NCBI GenBank assembly: GCA_016195085.1
Contig: JACQAG010000001.1
Location: forward strand, 35,819-99,818
Source of the DNA: Pseudomonadota bacterium
GTDB taxonomy: Bacteria; Pseudomonadota; Alphaproteobacteria; SHVZ01
Length of the DNA stretch: 64,000 nt
Direction of reading: 5' to 3'
Shown piece by piece: positions 36,590-43,805 of this stretch. Numbering within the stretch: position 1 is the stretch's first letter; each line of letters starts with the position of its first letter. Made by a program: the position numbers and the translations under genes. Below the pieces are notes generated by a model that was not told the DNA's origin, ran no database searches, and worked only from the letters and a program-made list of their open reading frames with translations.

Positions 36590-37531
36590 ATGTTCACCTA
36601 CATCCTAAGGCGCATCTTCATCAGCGTGCCCACCATCGTCATCGTCTCGATGGTGGTGTTCGGCCTGCAGCTCTTGCTGCCGGGCGACCCGGCCTTGGCG
36701 CTGGCCGGCGAGGACCGCGACCCGCAGGTCATCGCCTATATGCGCCAGCTCTATCATCTCGATCAGCCGATCTATGTGCAGTACGGCTACTGGATCTGGG
36801 GCGTGCTCCAGGGCGACCTCGGCCAGTCCATCCGCTTGAAGCTCGCCGTGAGCGAGCTCGTTAAGGCGAAGCTGCCGGTCACCCTGCAGCTGGCGGTGAT
36901 GGCGATGACCATTGCCATCCTCATCGGCATTCCGATGGGCATCATCTCGGCGGTGAAGAAGGGCTCCGCCCTCGACTATGCCGCCAACGTGGTCGGGCTC
37001 GCCGGCCTCTCGGTGCCGAATTTCTGGCTGGGGATCATCATGATCCTCTTCTTCTCGGTCGAGCTCGGCTGGCTGCCGGCCTCGGGCTATGTGAGCCCGC
37101 GCGAGGATTTGCGGCAGAACCTCTCCGCCATGATCATGCCGGCCTTCGTCTTGGGCTCGGCCATCGCCGCCGTGCTCATGCGCCACACCAGGAGCGCCAT
37201 GCTGGTGGTGATGCGCTCGGACTATGTGCGCACCGCCCGCGCCAAGGGGCTGAGGGAGCCTCGCGTCATCTATCGCCACGCGCTTAGAAACGCGCTCATA
37301 CCGGTGGTCACGCTCGGTGCCATCCAGTTCGGCCAGCTCTTGGGCGGTGCCGTCTTGACCGAGCAGGTCTTCACCATCCCCGGCTTCGGCAAGCTCATCG
37401 TCGATGCCGTCTTCAACCGCGACTACGCCGTCGTGCAAGGGGTGGTGCTGTGCACGGCGACCGGCTTTCTCTTCCTCAATCTCTGCGCCGACCTCATCTA
37501 CTTCCTCGTCAATCCGCGCATGCGCGCCTAG
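36590..37531 (+). CDS. Peptide ABC transporter permease (DppB/OppB family)
   Basis: A 313-residue inner-membrane protein with six predicted helices. The N-terminal helix begins YILRRIFISVPTIVIVSMVVF. GDLGQSIRLKLAVSELV and the EAA-loop region MRSDYVRTARAKGLREPRVI are diagnostic of the DppB group and contact the ATPases. The stop codon TAG is part of the left arm of palindrome P2. It pairs with the DppC-type permease downstream. Confidence 0.93.
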   Translation: MFTYILRRIFISVPTIVIVSMVVFGLQLLLPGDPALALAGEDRDPQVIAYMRQLYHLDQPIYVQYGYWIWGVLQGDLGQSIRLKLAVSELVKAKLPVTLQLAVMAMTIAILIGIPMGIISAVKKGSALDYAANVVGLAGLSVPNFWLGIIMILFFSVELGWLPASGYVSPREDLRQNLSAMIMPAFVLGSAIAAVLMRHTRSAMLVVMRSDYVRTARAKGLREPRVIYRHALRNALIPVVTLGAIQFGQLLGGAVLTEQVFTIPGFGKLIVDAVFNRDYAVVQGVVLCTATGFLFLNLCADLIYFLVNPRMRA

Positions 37532-37578
37532 TGTGATGATTCCGAAGTTCGTCGGCGAACTTCGGAATCATCACACTA
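37529..37578. repeat. Perfect inverted repeat, copy P2, overlapping the permease stop
   Basis: Two exact 23-nt arms (TAGTGTGATGATTCCGAAGTTCG and its complement, positions 37529-37551 and 37556-37578) around TCGG. It begins with the stop codon of the first permease gene. The TAGTGT end is shared with P1, but the arms differ in sequence. In the transcript it forms a very strong hairpin without a T tract. Confidence 0.8.
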
Positions 37579-37591
37579 GATTCAATTGATT

Positions 37592-37643
37592 AGTGGCCCG
37601 CTTATCCCTGAAATTCGCGGACGAATTTCAGGGGCGGGACACT
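37592..37643. repeat. Inverted repeat with GAAATTCG core, copy P3
   Basis: AGTGGCCCGC...CCCTGAAATTCG pairs with CGAATTTCAGGG...GCGGGACACT around CGGA, with a 4-nt bulge (TTAT) in the left arm. It lies 14 nt before the ATG of the second permease gene. It shares the CTGAAATTCG core with P1 and P4 and the AGTG(T) end. Confidence 0.7.
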
Positions 37644-37657
37644 TGGAGCCAAGCAGG

Positions 37658-38527
37658 ATGGCCACGATCACGCTCCCGGAAGCCGAAGAGGCCGCCGATC
37701 GCGGCCGGGCCTGGCGGCGCCTCAAGCAGCGTCGCGGCGCCATCGTCGGCCTGGTGGTGGTGGTGGTCTTCGTGCTCATGGCCGCGTTTGCCCCCTATCT
37801 GGCACCCTATGATCCGCTCGCCACCAACTTCCTCCTGGTGCGCAAGCCGCCTTCGGCCGCGTACTGGCTCGGCACCGACGAGATCGGGCGCGACATTTTG
37901 TCGCGACTGATCTGGGGCGCGCGCGCCTCGCTTATGGCCGGGGTCATTTCCGTCGCCATCGCGGTCGGGGTGGGCGTGCCGGTCGGCCTCGTCTCGGGCT
38001 ACTGCAAGGGCTGGGTCGACAGCCTGCTCATGCGCATTACCGATGCCTTGCTCGCCTGCCCCTTCCTCATCCTCGCCATCGCCATGGCGGCCTTCCTCGG
38101 CCCCAGCCTCTCCAATGCGATGATCGCCATCGGCATCACCACCACGCCCATCTTCATCCGCTTGACCCGCGGGCAGGTGCTGGCGGTGACGGTCGAGGAC
38201 TATGTCGAGGCCGCCCGGGCCTTGGGCAATCCGCACATCCGCATCGCCTTGAAGCACGTGCTGCCCAACGTGCTGCCGCCGATCATGGTGCAATCGACCT
38301 TGGCGATCGCCACCGCGATCATCGCCGAAGCGGCCTTGTCGTTCCTGGGCTTGGGCCAGCAGCCGCCCTCGCCCTCCTGGGGCAGCATGCTCAACGTCGC
38401 GCGCAACTTCATGAGCCAGGCGCCCTGGATGTCCTGGTGGCCGGGCCTGGCGATCGTCACGGTGGTGCTGGCGTTCAATCTCTTGGGCGACGGACTGCGC
38501 GACGCGCTCGATCCCAAGGAGGGGTGA
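37658..38527 (+). CDS. Peptide ABC transporter permease (DppC/OppC family)
   Basis: A 289-residue inner-membrane protein. The ATG at 37658 was chosen because the upstream open frame runs through palindrome P3. An N-terminal cytoplasmic segment (AWRRLKQRRGAIVGL) leads into helix 1. LGTDEIGRDILSRLIWGARASL is the family hallmark (about residues 70-91), and VEDYVEAARALGNPHIRIALKHVLPN is the EAA loop. It completes the importer; no further transporter gene follows. Confidence 0.93.
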   Translation: MATITLPEAEEAADRGRAWRRLKQRRGAIVGLVVVVVFVLMAAFAPYLAPYDPLATNFLLVRKPPSAAYWLGTDEIGRDILSRLIWGARASLMAGVISVAIAVGVGVPVGLVSGYCKGWVDSLLMRITDALLACPFLILAIAMAAFLGPSLSNAMIAIGITTTPIFIRLTRGQVLAVTVEDYVEAARALGNPHIRIALKHVLPNVLPPIMVQSTLAIATAIIAEAALSFLGLGQQPPSPSWGSMLNVARNFMSQAPWMSWWPGLAIVTVVLAFNLLGDGLRDALDPKEG

Positions 38528-38547
38528 GCGCCGTCCGCCTCCGCCTG

Positions 38548-38598
38548 GTGTCGTGAATCTGAAATTCGTGAACACGAATTTCAGATTCAGGTCGACAC
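38548..38598. repeat. Inverted repeat with GAAATTCGTG core, copy P4
   Basis: GTGTCG-TGAATCTGAAATTCGTG pairs with CACGAATTTCAGATTCAGGTCGACAC around AA. The left arm lacks three bases (ACC) present in the right arm. The right arm is nearly the same as that of P1 at 14795. It lies 20 nt after the last permease gene and could terminate the operon mRNA or protect its 3' end. Confidence 0.8.
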
Positions 38599-38698
38599 GA
38601 GCTTATTGGATTTGCTGCCGCATGGCGAATGCCTCGGGCGGGAGTCCCGCTCACGACTGGGCCGAGTCCGGCAGATCGAGACTGCCGAGACACGGCAA

Positions 38699-38720
38699 GG
38701 CCCTCGGAGAACCGAGGGCC
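38699..38720 (-). terminator. Hairpin, probable terminator of the small Lys-rich gene
   Basis: GGCCCTCGG and CCGAGGGCC form a perfect 9-bp stem around AGAA. Read on the minus strand it lies about 92 nt downstream of the stop of the Lys/Ala-rich protein and is followed by TT. GC-rich stems with a short T run are common for terminators in high-GC bacteria. Confidence 0.45.
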
Positions 38721-38812
38721 TGCGTGAACTTTACAGCAGCGCGGAATGTATTCTTTCGCCCCGACCGACGCATGGCATCGGCCGGCGCCGAAGACGGCCG
38801 GTCGAACCCGAC

Positions 38813-39049
38813 CTAGCTGGTGGTCGTCTTCTTCGCCATCTTCTTCTTGGCGGCGGCGCTCTTGGCAGTGGTCGCCTTCTTCTTCGTCGCCATCGGCTTC
38901 TTGGCCACGGCCTTCTTCTTCATCGCCGGCTTCTTCTGCATCGTGGTCGCCGGCGTCTGCGTCTGGGCATAGGCGGCGTTGCTCATGACCGGCTGGGCCA
39001 CGAATAGGCCGATCACCAGGGCCGCCGGAACCAGGAGAGCGAGTCGCAT
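38813..39049 (-). CDS. Small secreted Lys/Ala-rich basic protein
   Basis: A 78-residue protein. A signal peptide (LALLVPAALVIGLFVAQPVM, cleavage near AYAQ at residue 28) is followed by a low-complexity tail: 16 of the last 42 residues are Lys, the rest mostly Ala, Thr, Met and Pro, with no acidic residues. Composition resembles the acid-shock protein Asr and histone-H1-like tails; homology is not claimed. It lies downstream of a two-component system on the same strand, with an AT-rich 97-nt spacer that probably holds its own promoter. It could buffer charge or bind polyanions at the envelope. Confidence 0.6.
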   Translation of the reverse strand: MRLALLVPAALVIGLFVAQPVMSNAAYAQTQTPATTMQKKPAMKKKAVAKKPMATKKKATTAKSAAAKKKMAKKTTTS

Positions 39050-39108
39050 GGATTTATACTCTCGAATAAAGTGAACCTGGCCGCACTCTACGACTCCTCG
39101 AAGACAAA

Positions 39109-39127
39109 AACAACATTTTCATTAACC
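39109..39127 (-). promoter_or_regulatory. AT-rich direct-repeat-like site before the Lys-rich gene
   Basis: On the minus strand the spacer reads GGTTAATGAAAATGTTGTT, two GGTTAA/TGTTGT-like half-sites. This recalls the direct-repeat boxes of PhoP-type regulators (GGTTTA-N5-TGTTTA) but with imperfect bases and a spacing one base longer. It is the most AT-rich spot of the neighbourhood. Binding by the adjacent response regulator is speculative. Confidence 0.3.
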
Positions 39128-39146
39128 GAGTATTGAAAAGCGTGGC

Positions 39147-40502
39147 TCACGGAGTCATGAGCGCATGTGCTGCGCGCGGCAAGTCGAGGCTCGCCGCAAG
39201 CCCGCCCAGAGTGGAGCGCGCGAGCGCGATTCGTCCGCCATAGATGGCGGCGATGTCGCGCGCGATCGCCAGACCGAAGCCGGTTCCCGGCACCGCTTCG
39301 TCGAGGCGCGTGCCGCGCTCGAAAGCCTCGACGCCGAATGCGTCGGGCAGGCCCGGTCCGTCGTCCTCGACCGCGAGCATGAGGCGGTTGCCCTCGGCGC
39401 GCGCCGTTAGCCGCACCCGGTGGCGGGCCCATTTGCAGGCGTTGTCGACGAGATTGCCCAGCATCTCCTCCAGATCCTGCCGCTCGCCGAGGAAGACGAG
39501 CTCGGGCGCGCTGTCGATGCGAATGTCCAAATTACGCTCGGCATAGATCTGCGCCACGATCCGCCGCATGTCCTCGATCGTGGGCCTGACTTCGGTGCGC
39601 CGTCCGACCGGACCGCTGGCCCCGGCGCTGTGGGCGCGCGCCAGGTGATGCTCGACGTGGCGGTACAACACGGCTGCTTGCTGGCGCACCATGTCGGCCA
39701 AATTCCCGCTCTCGCCGCCGGCGCGCGCGGTCAGGACCGAGATCGGCGTCTTCAGCGCATGGGCGAGATTGCCGATATGGGTGCGCGCCCGCTCGACCAC
39801 GAGATTGTTGTGATCGATGAGCGCGTTCACCTCCTCGACCAAGGGCGCCACCTCCTCCGGAAAGTCGGACGACAGACGCTCGCGCCTGCCGGCACGGATG
39901 TTGGCGATCTCGGCGCTGAGCCGCCGCAAGGGCTTCAAGCCAAGGCGCACCTGGGTGAACACCGCGCCGATGAGGCAGAGGCCGAGAAGCAGCAGAATGA
40001 CCACCATGGCGGTATCGACCCGGGCGAGATCGGGAGCGATCGCCGCCAGGTCGACCGCGACCGAATAGTTGTAGCGGTGGTTGGAGCCCGGCAGGGTCAG
40101 CTCGAGCGCCACCAGCAGCAGCCGCTGGCCCTGGGGGCCATCGATCTCACTCTGCACCAGCCCGTCCTCGCCGCCGGCCACGCCCACCGGCAGGGTCTGA
40201 TCGCCCAGGGACTCGGAGCGAAGCACGGGCAAGCCATCCACCCGGATCTGCCAATAGCGGCCCGAAAAGGGTTGGTCGAACTGGGCGTCGGGGAGCTTGC
40301 GGCTGAGCACCAGGCTGCCGTCGGGATTGATGTCGGTGATGAAGAGAAGCGTATCCAGGAGGATCTGGACGTCGTGGCCGAGATCGCGCTGGACCTGGCG
40401 GTGGAACAGGTTCGACAGCACGAGCCCGGCAACGAGGATGGCGCCGGCGATCCAGATCGTCGACAGCAGCAGCAGCCGGTCGCCGAGGGATCTAACCGCC
40501 AT
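39147..40502 (-). CDS. Sensor histidine kinase (PhoQ-like HALKTP type)
   Basis: A 451-residue membrane sensor. Helix 1 spans about residues 10-31, and a periplasmic sensor of about 130 residues follows. Helix 2 is at about 164-182 and a HAMP linker runs to about 240. The phospho-acceptor is H248 in NLAHALKTPISV. The ATPase domain has LGNLVDNACKWA (N box), EDDGPGLPDAF (G1) and GTGFGLAIARDIA (G2). HALKTP in place of the usual HELRTP is typical of the PhoQ-like subgroup. The response regulator gene is 57 nt upstream on the same strand. Confidence 0.9.
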   Translation of the reverse strand: MAVRSLGDRLLLLSTIWIAGAILVAGLVLSNLFHRQVQRDLGHDVQILLDTLLFITDINPDGSLVLSRKLPDAQFDQPFSGRYWQIRVDGLPVLRSESLGDQTLPVGVAGGEDGLVQSEIDGPQGQRLLLVALELTLPGSNHRYNYSVAVDLAAIAPDLARVDTAMVVILLLLGLCLIGAVFTQVRLGLKPLRRLSAEIANIRAGRRERLSSDFPEEVAPLVEEVNALIDHNNLVVERARTHIGNLAHALKTPISVLTARAGGESGNLADMVRQQAAVLYRHVEHHLARAHSAGASGPVGRRTEVRPTIEDMRRIVAQIYAERNLDIRIDSAPELVFLGERQDLEEMLGNLVDNACKWARHRVRLTARAEGNRLMLAVEDDGPGLPDAFGVEAFERGTRLDEAVPGTGFGLAIARDIAAIYGGRIALARSTLGGLAASLDLPRAAHALMTP

Positions 40503-40559
40503 CGCTCTTCGCGGCTTTCCTTGCCTGTGACCGCATGAGCTCCGTCGCTGCCCCGATCC

Positions 40560-41234
40560 TCATGGAAGATCCGGGCTAGGCGGCATCACCATGTAGCCGA
40601 GGCCGCGGACGGTGATGATCACATCGACGCCGAGCTTCTTTCTGAGGCGGCCGATAAAGACCTCGATCAGGTTCGAGTCCTTGTCGTAGGTGTGGTCGTA
40701 GATGTGCTCCGCCAGCTCGGTGCGCGACACCGCCTTGCCCTGGTGATGCATGAGATAGGAGAGAATCTTGTATTCCTGGCCGGACAGGCGCACGGGCACG
40801 CCGCCCACGGTCACGCGGTGCGCGCGCGTATCCAAGGTGAGGGGTCCGCAAACCAGCTCCGCCTTGGCGTGGCCGGCGGAGCGGCGGATCACGGCGCGCA
40901 GGCGCGCCAGCACCTCTTCCATCTGAAACGGCTTGGTCACGTAGTCGTCGGCGCCGGCATCGAAGCCTGCCACCTTCTCGCTCCACCGGCCGCGCGCCGT
41001 CAGGATGATGACCGGCATCTGGCGCTGCTCGGCCCGCCAATGCTTCAGAACCGAGATCCCGTCGCGGCTGGGCAGGCCCAAATCCAGCAGCACCGCGTCA
41101 TAGCTTTCGGTGTCGCCGAGAAAGTGTCCCTCCTCGCCGTCGGGCGAGAGATCGACCGCATAGCCCTGCTGGCGCAGCACCTCGGCGATATGCGGGCCCA
41201 GCTCCGGATCGTCTTCAACGACGAGGATTCGCAT
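40560..41234 (-). CDS. OmpR/PhoP-family response regulator
   Basis: A 224-residue regulator. The ATG at 41234 starts on MRILVVEDDPELG, with the phosphorylated Asp at D51 (VLLDLGLPSRDG) and the conserved Lys in YVTKPFQMEEV. The C-terminal winged helix (about 125-220) has VRLSGQEYKILSYLM and NLIEVFIGRLRKKLG. First gene of an apparent unit with the kinase and perhaps the Lys-rich protein. The inducing signal is unknown. Confidence 0.92.
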   Translation of the reverse strand: MRILVVEDDPELGPHIAEVLRQQGYAVDLSPDGEEGHFLGDTESYDAVLLDLGLPSRDGISVLKHWRAEQRQMPVIILTARGRWSEKVAGFDAGADDYVTKPFQMEEVLARLRAVIRRSAGHAKAELVCGPLTLDTRAHRVTVGGVPVRLSGQEYKILSYLMHHQGKAVSRTELAEHIYDHTYDKDSNLIEVFIGRLRKKLGVDVIITVRGLGYMVMPPSPDLP

Positions 41235-41970
41235 CAGCGACCGCTTCCTGCGAGCAGCACTGCAAGCGCGCAAGCCGGGAGCCGCTCGCCGCCGCACTCG
41301 GGATTGGGATCGGCATCGGCCTGGCCGGGACGACGGCCGGCAAGCGTCAGGCAAGCGCCGGTGATGACGCTAACAGGGACCATGTCACTTCGCCCCCCAA
41401 GGCGGAATTAAGCTAGCACGCCCGGCCCTTGGCGACGAGATTGCTCGCCGCTCGGCCAAGGATTCGCGCGGTTTTCCTCTGCGTTGCCGGCACGCGCCCG
41501 CCGAGGCTTGAGCAATCTCCGGTTAGGAACCGCACCGGCTCGATCGGTCTCGGTGGTGCCTTAGGCAAGCCAAGCCAAGACGGTGATCAGGAGCGAGGCG
41601 GCCACGCCGCCGGCGGCAAAAACCCCCGGCAGACCTGAAGCGTCATTTATGAACCAGAGCACGATTACCCCTTCCAATCAGTCTATATTATCTATATTTA
41701 TCATAATCATCGCCATTCTCCAGAGTGATCGCTCGAAATTGTGACCGGCGGCGCGAACCGGCGCTTGCGGCTGGCGGCGCGACGTTGCGCTGTTGCTGAA
41801 AGGCGGCGGGCGTATTATGAGACAGTCAAGCTAGTTGGAAGATCGTGCAGGCAGTGGTCGAACGAGTGCTGGAAGCGCATCGCGCCAACTTTGACAGCGT
41901 TGAGTCTCGGTCGACCGGAGGCCGCGGTTGCGGCAACGAGTGTCCGGTCGGGCGCAAGAAGGGATAACGA
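41235..41970. other. Long spacer around a possible small gene
   Basis: About 736 nt between the response regulator and the next plus-strand gene. It holds an unusually AT-rich patch at about 41640-41715 (runs such as TATATTATCTATATTTATCATAATCA by position), quite unlike the surrounding GC-rich DNA, and a short minus-strand ORF at 41561-41662. Other open frames look like chance ORFs. No tRNA or riboswitch fold was recognised. Confidence 0.5.
41561..41662 (-). CDS. Possible 33-residue single-pass membrane protein
   Basis: GTG start preceded by GGAAGGGG at a 5-nt distance and by an AT-rich, promoter-like region (GATAATATAG on the minus strand). The product has a short N-terminal WFINDASGLPG segment and one hydrophobic stretch (VFAAGGVAASLLITVLAWLA). 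The ribosome site, upstream AT-rich patch and hydrophobic pattern favour a real small protein. No family is recognised and there is no conservation evidence. Confidence 0.35.
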   Translation of the reverse strand: MLWFINDASGLPGVFAAGGVAASLLITVLAWLA

Positions 41971-42630
41971 ATGCGCGGCCAGCCCCCTCCTGTCATCAAG
42001 GTGACGGATCTCATCGCGAAGGAATTCGCGAAGTTCCTCAATCGTGTGCAGAACGAGCATTCGGACGCCTTGGGCTCGTTCCTGATCGAGAGCGAATGGG
42101 AGCGCTACAAGGGCGACGCCGAGGGCGTGCTCAAATCCTTCGAGATGTCGGGCTACGCCATTTTGCCGCGCGATCCGAGCGAGACCATGATCGCCAAGGC
42201 CGACAGCTCCTTCCAAGCGAGCAAGAGCCTGTTGGGCCCGCGCGGCTTCCGCATCTACGTCACCACGATCTATCGCTCGATGGTGGACGCCTGGATGGCG
42301 ACGCGCGACCCGCAGCTGATCACCGACATCATTTCGATGGCGCTGTCGCGCTCCTCCAATCCCGGGCGCCGGGAAGCCGCCTCGATGATGGACAACTCCT
42401 TCCGCCGCTATGCCAAGACCGCCGGGGAGATCCTCAACGATCTGGAGAAGTCCGGCTTCCTGGTGCTGCCCGACGAGGCGACGCCGCACATGATCTCCGC
42501 CGCCGTCGCGCAGACTGCCGAGCAGCGGGCCAACGCCAAGATGATCGGCGCCGACCCGAAATACTTGAAGTCGATCTACGAGAACCTGGTGGCCTCGCGC
42601 CCGGACGACTGCCGGGCCCCGAAGGCCTGA
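41971..42630 (+). CDS. Unrecognised protein with an internal duplication
   Basis: A 219-residue, probably cytosolic protein without signal peptide or membrane segment. It contains two related segments: residues about 51-79 (VLKSFEMSGYAILPRDPSET) and about 152-180 (ILNDLEKSGFLVLPDEATPH). They share the pattern (E/K)SG(F/Y)-x-(I/V)LP-D followed by a helix. The region between is helical and charged. The ATG follows GAAGGG. I do not recognise the family. The codon bias matches its neighbours, so it is not an obvious recent import. Confidence 0.65.
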   Translation: MRGQPPPVIKVTDLIAKEFAKFLNRVQNEHSDALGSFLIESEWERYKGDAEGVLKSFEMSGYAILPRDPSETMIAKADSSFQASKSLLGPRGFRIYVTTIYRSMVDAWMATRDPQLITDIISMALSRSSNPGRREAASMMDNSFRRYAKTAGEILNDLEKSGFLVLPDEATPHMISAAVAQTAEQRANAKMIGADPKYLKSIYENLVASRPDDCRAPKA

Positions 42631-42670
42631 TCGTCTCATCTATCGATTGTCATGTGCGGGGTGGACTTTA

Positions 42671-42731
42671 GGAGGGGGTGATCCTCTCGTCGGTCCGCTC
42701 TCCGCGGCCTCGACTCCGAAATCCCCTCCCC
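42671..42731. repeat. Degenerate piece of the GC-rich palindromic family
   Basis: GGAGGGGGTGATCCTC, as found inside R3, is followed about 45 nt later by ATCCCCTCCCCC. The ends pair partly, but the middle has no inner hairpins of the other copies. It is probably a decayed copy, in the spacer between two convergent hypothetical genes. Confidence 0.35.
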
Positions 42732-42806
42732 CGTCTCGGCCTTCGGCCTGCCCGGCCATGACGGTCTTTGGGATTGCGCCTTGCGAGAAAGCTCGGCGGC
42801 GCCGAC

Positions 42807-43181
42807 TCAGCGGTTCGGGCGTTTCTTGTAGGCCTGCGCCAAGACCTTGAGCGTGCGCTGGTGCTTGACGCTTGCCGGCCCTTCGTCGGCCACCGGGCCG
42901 GGATCGACCTCAACCCGCTTGCCCCCGCCCAAAGCCTGGATGACCGCATCGAGGGCCGGACGTCCGGAAGCGGGCTTGGCTCTGGCCGGGCGGGCGGCGC
43001 GTGCGGCGGCGCGCTGCACGGCGAAGCCGCAGAGATTGGCGAAGAACGGCCGCACCAGCGCACTCTTCAGCCGCCCGTCCTCCTCGGCCCAGGCTTGCAG
43101 GATCCGGGCGGCCCGACGCTTGTCGCCCTCGGCCACCTTGAGCGCCTCCAGCGCCTTCGCCTCGACATAGTCCCGGCTCAT
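42807..43181 (-). CDS. Conserved-looking hypothetical protein
   Basis: A 124-residue protein. The ATG at 43181 follows GGGGGATGGG, a strong ribosome site; the open frame continues upstream without similarity. The N-terminal half (SRDYVEAKALEALKVAEGDKRRAARILQAWAEEDG, residues 2-36 in parts) is helical. The C-terminal half is basic (Lys/Arg/Ala) and may bind nucleic acid. No family name can be given. It is convergent with the upstream hypothetical gene and divergent from the VOC gene. Confidence 0.6.
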   Translation of the reverse strand: MSRDYVEAKALEALKVAEGDKRRAARILQAWAEEDGRLKSALVRPFFANLCGFAVQRAAARAARPARAKPASGRPALDAVIQALGGGKRVEVDPGPVADEGPASVKHQRTLKVLAQAYKKRPNR

Positions 43182-43301
43182 CCCATCCCCCCGGAACCGC
43201 AACCCCGATCCCTCAGGCTCAAGTGCGCTCCCACCCTTTCGGCGAAGCGGCCGAGAGGGTAGCATGGAAGCGGAACTTTCGGCAGACGGAGGATCGGTTT
43301 C

Positions 43302-43796
43302 ATGGCGGGTATGCTCGGCATCGGCGGCCTCGATCACGTGAACATCCGCACCCGCGACCTCGAGCGCTCCCAGCGCTTCTATCAGGATGTGCTGGGCATG
43401 CGCCTCGGCCCGCGGCCGGCGTTCACCTTTCCCGGCGCCTGGCTTTATGTCGGCGACCAGCCGGTCGTCCATCTCGTCGGCGATCCGAAAGCCCCACAGG
43501 GCTCGAAGGCCGCCTTCGATCACGTCGCCTTCGCCGCCAGCGGCATGGCGACGTTTAAGCGCCGCCTGGAGAAGGCTGCGATCGGCTTCGAATCGCGAAT
43601 CGTTCCCGGCGCCCGGCGCTACCAGATCTTCTTGACCGATCCCGACGGGGTCAAAGTCGAGCTGCAGTTCGACGCCGCCCGCGAGGCGCGGCTGAAGGCC
43701 AAGACGCCCCAGCGGCGCGCACCCGGGGCCAAGAGCACGAGCAAACGACGGCCGGTCGGCGCCCTGCGTCGCAACGGCGCGCCCGCCCACCGCTAG
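43302..43796 (+). CDS. VOC (glyoxalase/dioxygenase superfamily) protein
   Basis: A 164-residue protein. Residues about 8-125 form one VOC module: GLDHVNIRTRDLERSQRFYQDVLGM (metal-ligand His at about 11), DHVAFAASGM (second His) and GVKVELQF (Glu ligand). The last 35 residues are Arg/Lys/Ala-rich and probably disordered. VOC proteins act on varied substrates such as methylglyoxal adducts or catechols, and nothing here fixes the substrate. It lies 9 nt upstream of the PDZ protein gene. Confidence 0.85.
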   Translation: MAGMLGIGGLDHVNIRTRDLERSQRFYQDVLGMRLGPRPAFTFPGAWLYVGDQPVVHLVGDPKAPQGSKAAFDHVAFAASGMATFKRRLEKAAIGFESRIVPGARRYQIFLTDPDGVKVELQFDAAREARLKAKTPQRRAPGAKSTSKRRPVGALRRNGAPAHR

Positions 43797-43805
43797 GCAC
43801 CGGCG

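Noticed and set aside
41649..41746. Plus-strand 31-codon ORF with an Ile-rich stretch in the AT-rich patch
   Set aside because: Its hydrophobic run comes from the ATT/ATC-rich low-GC patch, there is no ribosome site, and the same DNA reads better as a promoter region for the minus-strand small ORF.
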